Shown here: one piece after another, positions 11,799-21,026 of the stretch
How positions within the stretch are numbered: the stretch's first letter is position 1
Layout of the letters: the number at the start of each line of letters is the position of its first letter
DNA from: Branchiostoma floridae
Lineage: Eukaryota > Chordata > Leptocardii > Amphioxiformes > Branchiostomatidae
Reading direction: 5' to 3'
Assembly (NCBI RefSeq): GCF_000003815.2
Contig: NC_049993.1
Coordinates: forward strand, 7,295,089 to 7,359,088
DNA: 64,000 bases
The notes under the pieces: generated by a model
What the model was told of the DNA's origin: nothing
What the model saw: only the letters and a program-made list of their open reading frames with translations
Databases searched by the model: none
Position numbers and translations under genes: made by a program

Positions 11799-14700
11799 TC
11801 AGGTGAAGACTTCAAGTACATTATAGTCAAGTTGTACTGTCTCTGTCTCTCCAATGATCAAATTCTGTATGACTGAAGCAGCTGCATTTCCTGACTCTTG
11901 GGAACCATGCTCCATGTTCATGTGTCTGTTACTTCCTGTGTCTTGGGAACCATGTTCCATGTTCATGTGTCTGGAAAATCCTAACTCTTGTGAACCGTGT
12001 TTCACGTTCATGTGTCTGGTCAGGCCATACTGACGAATGAACCGCTGGCTGCACACCTCACACTTGTAAGGTTTCTCACCTGTGTGAGAGCGCTGGTGCC
12101 TCTTAAGAGCACCCAATTTTCGGAATGCTTTGCAGCAGTCCTCACACACAAAGGGTTTCTCCCCATGAGATTTCATGTGTCTCTTCAGATCACTCCGCTT
12201 ATTGAACTGCTTGCTGCACTGCTCACACTTGTGGGGTTTCTCCTCTGCGTGGTTCCACATGTGACACGCGAGATCACCCTTCCGATGGAACTGCTTGCTG
12301 CACTTGTCACACATGTAGGGTTTTTCCCCCGTGTGAAGCATTCTGTGCTGGTTTAGATGACGTTGATTATAAAACTGCATTTGGCACGTCTCACAGCTGT
12401 AATGTTTTTCCCTGGGAAGTCTGGGACCATGAGTCTTTAGGTGAACGTTGAGACTATCCAACAGACGAAACTGAGAGCCACATTTCTCACAGACAAAGGG
12501 TTTCTCCCCAGAGTGAGTTGACTTGTGCCTCTTCAAATTAGCCAGCCGACTGAACTGCTTGCTGCACTCCTCACACCTGAAGGATCTCTCCCCTTGGTCA
12601 CTGCACACGTGTGACTTCAAATCAACTGGCGTCTTGAACTTTCTTTTGCACTCCTCGCAAATGTATCTGTTCTGGGTGTAAGGTTTCTCCCCTGTGTGAG
12701 TGCGCATGTGAATCTCCAAATTCCACCGGCTGCAGAACTGCTTGCTGCACTCCTCACACCTGAAGGGCTTCTCCACTAAGTGAGTCAGCAGATGTTGATT
12801 TAGATGCTTTTGCTTCAAGAACTCTTTGCTGCACTGCTCACAGCTGTACAGTTTCTTCCCTGTGTGAGCGTACATGTGCTTCTTCAGATCACTTGGCACA
12901 CTGAACACACTGCTGCATTCTTCACATTTGTATGGCTTTTCCCTTATGTGAATCTGCATGTGTCTCCTCAGATGGGGCTTGCCACTGAACTGCTTGCTGC
13001 ACACCTCACACCTGTACGGTTTCTCCCCTGTGTGAGTGCGCATGTGACTGTTAAGACTACGAGAATCAATGAACTGCTTGCTGCACACCTCACACCTGTA
13101 CGGTTTCTCCCCTGTGTGAGTGCGCATGTGACTCTTAAGATTACGAGCATCACTGAGCTGCTTGTTGCACACCTCACACCTGTAGGTTTTTCTTTCCCCT
13201 TTGTGAGTGAGCTTGTGTTGCTTTAGGACCTTCAGATGCATGAACTCCTTGCTGCACTTCTCACACTTGTAAAGTTTTCCCTCTGTGTGAGTGTACATGT
13301 GTTTCTTCAGATCACTTGGCGTGCTGAACTGACTGCTGCATTCCTCACACTTGTAGGGCTTTTCCCTTGTATGAGTCTCCTTGTGTTTCTGCATATTGCT
13401 CCAGTCACTGAACTGCTTGCTACACTCCTCACAGCTATAGGGTCTCTCCTTTGTGTGAGTGCGCATGTGTATCTTCAGATTTCCCCGGGTACAGAACTGC
13501 TTGCTGCACACCTCACACCTGAAGGGCTTCTCTACTAAGTGAGTCAGCAGATGTCGATTTAGATGCCTCCGATCCAAGAACTCTTTGCTGCACTTCTCAC
13601 AGCTGTACAGCTTCTTCCCTTTGTGAGCATACATGTGCTTCTTCAAATCACTTGGCATACTGAACTCACTGCTGCATTCCTCACACTTGTATGGCTTTTC
13701 CCTGGTGTGAATTGTCATGTGTCTCTTCAGATCACGCTTCTCCCTAAACTGCCTGCTGCACTCCTTGCAGCTGAAGGGTTTCTCCCCTGAATGAATGAGC
13801 ATGTGATTCTTTAGATGCCATCGCCGACTGAACTGCTTGCTGCACCCCTCACACCTGAAGGGTTTCACCCCAGGGTCTCCCGAATGTCTGTCCTTGGGGG
13901 AACTTTGATCAGATGGTGCTGCTACAGCCTGATTGTCTTCCTTCTGATGCACTTCTGATGAGGATTCCTTGAGCAGAATGAAAGAGAAATCGAACAAAAG
14001 CCAAGTCAAACTCTTATCCATGATATAGCATTGGAAGAAAACCTAGTTATATTTTTTTTAAAGATTTTACGTTCAAATGCTATTCATTTGTAAGTTTAGG
14101 CCACACCAATTTCATTCGTTGCTTCTCGGATTTGGCTGCTAAAAACAATGTCTTTTTTCAGAACATTAGTTCAAAATTAGAATCAAAGGAAGGTATTCAG
14201 GCAGATGTTTTTTGGTGTTATTTAACTTTAAGCCGTGTATCTTCACCCAGACCTTTTGAAAAAATTATCTTTATTTCTTTGGACCTGTCAATCAATTTTT
14301 TTTCAATAATTATAAGCAACAAATAAATTTGGTGTGGCCTTATCAAGACTCTAAGTAGTAAAATTCAATTTACATATACATGTATGGCAATTCACCTCAT
14401 TGGCTGGTGTTACTGAGTCCTGTACTGCTTTTTCATCATCTTCTAAGATGGCTTCATCACCACAGTCATCACTGTCTCCTCCTATCCCATCTTCCATCCT
14501 GTCATCTGATTCACTCTTCTTCTCCATCATTTCCTCCATTCCTCCATTCTGTCTGTTTCTCAGAGAGGGAGAGGGACACATGGTAACAGTTACCAAGGGA
14601 ACCTCCATCACAGACCCTTGCTGTTGAGAGCACTGTGCCAAATTTAAGGAGGAAGTCCTAACAGGTACAGATCTGACTTCACTCTCAGATAGTCTTCTTT

Positions 14701-15313
14701 CTGTGTAGGTATGGTCTCCAGCCAGGTGAACAGAGGTTTTTGCAGAAGAAGCTGTTGAGTGTTGTAGTGCAGCAAAATTTGCTGTGTTACCTGCAGGTAC
14801 CCTGTCAGTGCTTGTAGTTGTATCCATCATGTTTGTGGACCCAGAAATGTTGCCTTCCTCCACCGCTGACCCCTCCCTGTTGGTGTCTTTCATATTCGTC
14901 TGCATATGGGTTTGAGGTTGGGGGGTGGCATTTTGTTGATTTGCTGATCCACTTTCTTGACCATGCTCTTGTGAAGCAGAGTCAATCAGCTCTTCTGAGG
15001 TTATAAGAACTTTTACATTGGTTTCTCCACTCTCGTGCTGTGATCGGGAGTTGAGCGGGTTTTCTGACATAGTTCTGTGTGAGATTTCTTCTTGTCCTCT
15101 TTCATCAGCCTCGCTGTACTCTAATGTCATAAGGTTCTGCAGCAGAGCAACCAGGTTGCGCTTGTCTACGCCCTTTCTGCCTACCTCAATCTTACGCCGG
15201 CGGAGCTCCAACATGACCTCCTCCATGTAGAGCCTGGGCAGCACTGCCAGGGAAACCTCCTTACACAGGCCACACAGGCCTTTGTTGACCAGATCACTCA
15301 GAGAAAAGGCCAT
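11799..15313 (-). CDS. C2H2 zinc-finger protein, copy 1 (22 finger positions, 1028 aa)
   Basis: Two coding exons read leftwards: 15313-14396 (306 codons) and 13967-11799. The junction is GT-AG and in phase. The first exon encodes a conserved helical block at residues 11-70 containing LYMEEVMLELRRRKIEV, then a variable Ser/Thr/Gln-rich linker, then an acidic motif, GGDSDDCGDEAILEDDEKA. The second exon carries 22 tandem C2H2 positions; finger 15 lacks its last histidine. Linkers include the canonical TGEKPY and unusual forms such as LVEKPF and GKKLY. The C terminus holds three degenerate 16-residue repeats around HMNMEHGSQ. The protein is probably a nuclear DNA-binding regulator; its target is unknown. 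The start is chosen because the paralogue's start aligns with it. No KRAB, SCAN or BTB domain is present. Confidence 0.9.
14097..14341. mobile_element. MITE in the intron of zinc-finger copy 1
   Basis: The inverted ends TTAGGCCACACCAATTT and AAATTTGGTGTGGCCTTA bound about 245 bp. The intron of the paralogue (22740-22930) lacks this insert and aligns on both sides, so it inserted after duplication. The end motif GGCCACA...TGTGGCC resembles the larger element at 35087. Confidence 0.7.
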
Positions 15314-16200
15314 GGTCTGAGCAGGGATGAGTACAATTACACCTCAGTTTTGCTGCAGCACCCTGACTTCTCTGTAACACAAACCACACAGTTTACATTG
15401 CAGACTATTGTTTAAACATATTGACAAAGCAAAATATCTGGGCTCTGAGCTTCTCTCCTTCTCTAGAGATTTCTCCAGAGTTTGCATTTAATAGCCCTGA
15501 ATCATGGAAGGCATCTACATTCCAAAGATCATTCTGATCCATCAACCCCTTCACGAGTTATTCCCCTCAAACGTGATGATGCAAGTATGCAGGCGCGGAA
15601 AAATTCCTGTAGAATTCCAGAAATATTCCAGGCTTTTCATTTGACATCATCTGCGCCATGTTGGATTACCTTCAACAAAGGTGCCATTGCTAAATCCGAT
15701 TATCCACTAACATGGTCGCCGGGGGATTCAAATTATAATCATTATGACGTCAATGAATGTCTGTATGCTATACTGTTAGGCAACCCCCTGAGGCGTTGCC
15801 AAAAACTGTTCATTCTGTTGTTTTCTACCAGTACCAGTACAACATACTCTGCCTGTGTGTGCATACAACCTTCCTGAGCACTTACCGTAATACGGTAACT
15901 TCTTTGAGGGCCACACTTTTTCTAGAGGATGTCATCCATATAATCAAATCAACGTAGCCTTCCCTTGATCAAATATTTTCGTGACAGAAACCTTGGTCAG
16001 AGCAAGGAGCTTTTGGTCAGAGAGATATAATTTATGTGACCGCTGAACGTCGCCGAATTCTCAGTGTGTAACGCCTTGAACGTACCTGCAAGTTATCCTG
16101 TATACGACGGTGTCTTAAGTTGGCAATGATGACTTAAAAAGCTCCTCAAAGACTTCTCAGAATCTCAGATTTACACTTTATTTGGTTCCTTGTGTGGACA
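15314..16200 (-). other. 5' UTR exons and intron of zinc-finger copy 1
   Basis: On the minus strand an acceptor at 15372 (CAG before AGAAGTCAGG) precedes the ATG exon. A donor follows position 16086 (CTTGCAG then GTACGT). Both sites recur at the same places in the paralogue (acceptor by 23946, donor by 24265). This indicates a non-coding first exon between about 16086 and the promoter near 16230. The intron between them holds no recognisable gene. A fragment at 15905-15945 resembles the end of the MITE at 35087. Confidence 0.55.
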
Positions 16201-16300
16201 TGCTGAAAGTTACGCTTCGTTCTGATCGAACTTCCGGTCACCCGAAGTGGAAGTGTCTGTGGAATTGTGGGTAAAAAAAAACATGGCCGCCCCCTGTGTT
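16200..16300. promoter_or_regulatory. Compact bidirectional promoter, upstream copy
   Basis: An ETS-type CTTCCGGT at 16231 and an ATGGCCGCC (YY1-like) motif near 16284 lie between the head-to-head zinc-finger first exon and the dead WDR83 exon 1 copy. The same block is found around 24403-25390 in the downstream unit. There it is the functional WDR83 promoter, interrupted by a foldback element. TATA-less ETS/YY1 promoters are typical of bidirectional housekeeping genes; activity here is inferred. Confidence 0.5.
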
Positions 16301-16365
16301 TATTTTCCCGTCTTTTCCGCTGCATTCTTGATATTTCTTTGATTTTTGTGATACATGCAGAAAAT

Positions 16366-16452
16366 ATGACACCCAAACTCCTAACCAAAGTTGTAAAAGC
16401 TATTGAGTGCAAGCAGGGAGCAGTAAGAGCAGTCAGATTTAATGTCATGTAG
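16366..16452 (+). pseudogene. Dead copy of WDR83 exon 1
   Basis: The reading frame ends in ECKQGAVRAVRFN, which matches WDR83 exon 1 at 25465. The donor site has changed from AACG|GTATGT to AATG|TCATGT and can no longer be spliced. Read through, it would stop after 28 codons. The rest of WDR83 is not present in this copy. It marks the right end of the upstream duplication unit. Promoter sequence is retained, so a short non-coding or micropeptide transcript is conceivable but not shown. Confidence 0.85.
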
Positions 16453-16518
16453 CAGAATTTCGATGTAGGTAATACACCCCCCTCCCTTTTGATTTGTTTA
16501 CATGCTTCGCAAAATGAG

Positions 16519-16580
16519 TTTTGTCAGTAGAACGACAAACACCTGATGAACCACAGGCCACCGATGTAGCTAATGGCTAT
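16519..16580 (+). pseudogene. Relic of LEXM exon 10
   Basis: This short stretch, with AGAACGACAAACACCTGATG and CCACAGGCCACCGATGTAGC, aligns with the end of the LEXM coding region at 9619-9686. It carries a deletion of about 20 bp and a changed stop region. Homology continues into the LEXM 3' flank (to about 16702, then from 19655). It marks the left edge of the downstream duplication unit. Confidence 0.8.
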
Positions 16581-16852
16581 GTTATGATTTTGCTATGATA
16601 TCGTTACAATCATTTTGTTAAAGTTAAAGGAAATGCAAAATTATGTGAATATTTGAGTTGTGATTTTATACGTCAAGGATATATCTGAATAGAAAAGAGG
16701 TCTATAAGAAAGGGGAACGCTATCGTCCTGAGAATTACAGGCCAATTTCCCTTACCAGTATTCCATGTAAGATAATGGAGCATATTGTTACTAGTACGAT
16801 TATGTCTTATGTAGAAGAAAATGAAATCATATGTAAAGAGCAGCATGGGTTG

Positions 16853-18400
16853 CAGGGCTCATGACTGCGACTAGATTTGGTCGCATAGCGCCTAGATTTT
16901 TAGGAAAGCGACTAGAATAGAAATCTCGGTCGCACGGTGCGACTATAAAAATACAGGCAAAAATTTATGCCTGCGCAAATGTAATGGTTGCAGAACCTTG
17001 GCAGAACCAAGGAGGTTAAAAGCTCAAAGCCGACTCTGAAGAAAACAAAGCTTTACGTTTGTCTACTGGTTGCCTAAACCCGCCCGCTGGCTTTAATTTA
17101 AATACTACAGTCGGAAAACCAAGGCCCCGCCCCATCCCTGCGATCAAATCAACCGGCTAGCAGGCTAGCACGTGCCACATGCTATGGCTGTTCCAAACAA
17201 ATTGCAGCAAATTGCCCCCTATTTCTGGTTTGTTGTGTAACCGGAGACACTCTTGGAACAACTAAAATCTTTCAGTTTTAAGCTTGGCAAGCATGACTTT
17301 GTTGAAAAGAAAATAGAATTGTCCTCTATCCACAATTCACCTGCTCCAATTCAATAACTCCGTAAAAAAACTGAAATTTATTGGAGGGACTTTATATCAG
17401 GGATACATTGTCAGACACACAAACCTTCTGATATATATGGGTAACGATGCTAAAGGTAACAGCCAACACAACGCACTTCAAGAGTTCACAGGGATATCAG
17501 TTTCACAAGCTAGCCAGGCCGGCTCCGCTTCAAAGATAGGGGGCGTGGCTATGCAGTGCATGCAGCCAGTTCATGCATATTGATATATCAGGGGAGGCCA
17601 TACTAATTTTGTCACAACTTCGTAACTTTTCTGATGATTAACATGGCCAGTTTATAATTTTTACGTCTCTAGATAATTTATTCTAGTGTTGCAAAATACA
17701 AAACATGTCTTTTGTGTTTTGGAGAAACATGACTTTCTTAGTTGACAAGCACTATTTTCCCTACTGTATCAAAGTGAACTCTTCTGAACACACCGGGTCT
17801 GGGTTGCCCCTCCCATCTTCCCCCAAAGATTTGCATACTACTATGCAAGGTGAATGACCCGCCGTGCGTGCGTCACTTGAGCAGCCAAACATGGGCTATT
17901 TTCTGTTGACTTAAACGTCGTATTTCACATAGAAATACCGGGACTCGAACTTATGTAATTTTGTTAGGTCTTACATGATAACTTTTTGAATGTAGCCTTT
18001 GCAGAATTGTATTATAGCAGGTGATGATCGCTTGCAGTCCACTTGTTTTGTTGATCGCCGTGAAAACTCTATCAACAAATGTTATTATTGTTGCGTTCTC
18101 GCATCGGACTCTGGTTTTTCTCCATTAACATTTATTCAATATAAAAAAAATGACAAGGTCAAATTCTTTTTTTAACAGGATTGTGCCTTTGTCTTTCACA
18201 TTGTACATTGATACTTTATTCCAGGTCAATTAGAACATTGATAAATAGGAGTACTCACTCACAGTGTCTTGGTAAGGCAAAGACTTTTGCTTGTGCTCCC
18301 CACCTTTTATAGTGGTGCGCCTAGATTTTTGCTGATGCGACCAAGTTTTAGGAGTTAGGAGCACAGCGCTCCTAGGTCAAAAAATTAGTCTGGAGCCCTG
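16853..18400. mobile_element. hAT-like non-autonomous element nested in the retrotransposon
   Basis: The ends are CAGGGCTC and GAGCCCTG, perfect 8-bp inverted repeats of the hAT kind. They are followed inside by related GCGCCTAGATTTTT blocks. Removing it restores the RT reading frame around HGFRRRHSCESQL. No transposase ORF is present in the 1.5 kb. Only a partial GGGTT repetition is seen at the borders, so the target duplication has decayed. Confidence 0.75.
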
Positions 18401-19553
18401 GGTTCAGACGCCGCCATTCCTGTGAAAGCCAGTTACTCGGACTTGTGGATGACTTGTCTGTTGACCTTGAACAGGGGAGACAAACAGATGCCCTGATAAT
18501 GGATTTTAGCAAGGCGTTTGACAAAGTTTGTCACTCCCTTCTCATCCATAAGTTAAACTACTACGGCATCACAGGGTCGCTGCAGACCTGGATCCAGAGC
18601 TTCCTCACTGATTGCCAGCAAGCGGTAGTAGTGGAAGGCTCAATTTCAAGTTTTGTACCAGTAGATTCAGGAGTGCCGCAGGGATCTATTCTAGGCCCCA
18701 CCCTGTTTCTGTTATATATAAACGACCTCCCTACCAGTTTGTCGTCTATTGCTCGTCTGTTTGCAGACGACACCTTGGCACACAAAACTATCAGCTCGAC
18801 TAGGGATCAGGAAGTACTTCAAGAAGACTTGGATCGTCTTGCTGAGTGGGAGCAAACCTGGATGATGAGTTTCCATCCAGACAAGTGCCAAGCACTCCAT
18901 ATCACAAGGAAGAGGGTCCCCCAAACAATGAACTACAAACTTCATGGTCACACTCTTGTCTCAACCAAGGAAGCCAAGTATCTAGGAGTGACAATTACCT
19001 ACAATCTCACTTGGTGTACGCACATCGCAAACATCACCAACAAGGCCAGCAGAACCCTAGGTTTTCTGAGAAGAAACATAAAGGTAGGATCCAAAAAGAT
19101 AAAAAAAACCTTGCTTATGTTACATTAGTCCGACCATTACTAGAATTTGCTAGTCCCGTTTGGGACCCCTATACAGCAAAGGATATAGCGAAGCTCGAAG
19201 CGGTCCAGCGTAGGGCTGCCAGGTGGGTGTCAAACAGGTATCGACGGTCCTCCAGTGTCAGCGAAATGCTTCACGACCTTGAGTGGCCAACACTCCAGGA
19301 GAGACGACGGAGGGCCAGATTGGTCACTTTTTATAAATACCACTCAGGGGATCTGGCTATTAACTGCAAAACGAGTCCCGCTCCACAAGCTAGAAGTTCG
19401 AGATCGACCCATCCCGCAGCATACAAGGTACCGACTAGTAGAACCCAATATAGGCAAAATGCCTTCTTCCCACGTACAATTAGAGACTGGAACGGCCTCC
19501 CAGCGGAGGTGGCGCTATCGCCATCCTTGTCTATGTTTAAATCCAAAATATAA
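18401..19553 (+). pseudogene. Reverse transcriptase remnant of the non-LTR element
   Basis: The first frame (18401 to about 19110) covers the palm with DFSKAFDKV, SGVPQGSILGP and LFADDTLAHK. The second frame (about 19095-19553) continues into the thumb and C-terminal region, including VRPLLEFASPVWDPYTAKDI. The frames join at a run of eight A, so one indel inactivated it. The apurinic-type endonuclease and ORF1 are missing through 5' truncation. Confidence 0.85.
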
Positions 19554-19655
19554 TCCCCCCTCAGTCTGCGCAGTGAACCTCTCCATGTTGCCACGGCTGC
19601 AGAATCCTCAAAAAGATGAGGTTGGCAGCCTAACCGAAAGAAGAAGAAGAAGGAG

Positions 19656-21026
19656 GTTATTTTTACATTTACTGTTGAAACATGATGAAACAGTGTAGGA
19701 TGCTGCTATTGGCCAACATAGTGAAAGAGGCATATGAAATATTTTGTTACCTTTTTTTAATATCTCTTATTAAAAAGATACAGGTTTGTCTTATTGCCTA
19801 GAAATAAAAGAGTAAATATTTCTTCAATGTACAAACAGATCTTTGACATCTAAGTCATTGAACTTAATTGGTTATTTGCCTTCTCAGAAGGTGGTATTTG
19901 AAAGGGGTTAACATAGAGATGTTGTGTTGTTTTGCTGCTACATACAGTATATATTTAGTATTTTCTGTAAGGGTGTATAAATACTAGTATACCAGTTCCA
20001 TTAGTAGTGTTTATTGCTTTTCAATTTCTTTTTGGCAAATATTATTGAATTCTGTCCCTTCTTTAATTTTTTGTGAGAAAATAGAATAGACTTATTACAA
20101 AACCTTGATGTGTACAGTCAGAGCCTTTATTAAAGCTCCTTGGTACAGTGTACTTTTTCCCTGCAGTGTTTATACATGCATGGCACAATACTGAAAATAG
20201 ATATATAATGCAATGCAAACACATTTCCAACGCTAATTAACAGACACACAGCCATACAAATCACAAAAATATGTACAGAATATCTTTCTTAATCATAACT
20301 TATGTGTAGTGTACTCTATGCTTACCCAAAATTCCATCTCCGTGGAGATGCAGCAATCTATATTCTGTCAGTCTTCCTCAGGTATTAATAAATACCAAAG
20401 CTGGCTGTTTCTTTTACGTCTGCCAGCTGGCGGACTGGAAGATCAAGAAAATCAAGTGCATCAAGAAAAACAGTCTTTTATTTGCAACAACAATGATATA
20501 ATAATATGACACTCTAGATCTATAACATGGTTTAGGTAGACAGTAAACTATATGTTGGTAATAAACAATCAAACTCAAAATATCTATACCTACATCCACT
20601 AATGCTACAAATGATACATTACAATGGAGGAGAATGTTTTGCATCCGTTTTGTAAGCCCATATATGGCCTCTTTCGGTCAATATCGGTATTGACCATATC
20701 ATACCCAAACATGTGCTAAACAATGTTGAGAAAAATAGAAACACTGACTTCCTGTCACTAATCTGTTGAGCAAAGAAAGTTCTACAAAATCTCATAGTTA
20801 TAGCACAAACATTCAATCCTACAAAAAGTGAACTAAGTGGCATGAACATTTCCTCAAAAAGAAACACTAACACTTGCAAAATAGAATACTACTTGTCCAA
20901 GCTATGAAAGAGAAGTTTGGATAGGAATAAATGTCCAGAGTGATGGTATCTAAAGGATCACTCTATTCTTCCTCCTTGCTGTCCCACAACAGACAATTGA
21001 CCACTTTTGTATAGTGCATTATAACA
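19656..21026. other. Intergenic region between retrotransposon and zinc-finger copy 2
   Basis: This holds the continuation of the LEXM 3'-flank homology (compare 9855-10440 with 19656-20120) and then the 3' flank of the second zinc-finger gene, which aligns with 11520-11798. A perfect CArG box, CCATATATGG (20658-20667), lies next to an 8-bp-arm palindrome, GGTCAATATCGGTATTGACC (20676-20695). No coding sequence was recognised. Confidence 0.5.

Larger units (their letters stand above)
16704..19655 (+). mobile_element. 5'-truncated CR1/Jockey-type non-LTR retrotransposon
   Basis: The insertion splits LEXM-flank homology between AAAAGAGG and TTATTTTTAC, which are joined at 9850 in the other unit. 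It starts inside the reverse transcriptase (RPENYRPISLTSIPCKI) and ends in a GAA/AAG-rich tail. It carries VPQGSILGP and the catalytic FADD box, and a typical C terminus with FFPRTIRDWNGLPAEV. The RT frame is broken by a nested element (16853-18400) and by a one-base shift in an A-run near 19105. This copy is not functional. No clear target duplication was seen. Confidence 0.85.

Noticed and set aside
12804..13226. Plus-strand ORFs across the zinc-finger exons (also 11997, 13236, 21894 and others)
   Set aside because: They are antisense shadows of the repeated finger codons; the repeat period keeps several frames open.
13968..14021. Upstream ATG giving MDKSLTWLLFDF before zinc-finger copy 1 fingers
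   Set aside because: The segment is the intron end with a good acceptor; the spliced form joins the conserved N-terminal exon in phase, and the paralogue has the same structure.
15482..15877. 131-codon plus-strand ORF upstream of zinc-finger copy 1
   Set aside because: No similarity to a known family, not kept in the paralogous region, and it overlaps the 5' UTR intron.
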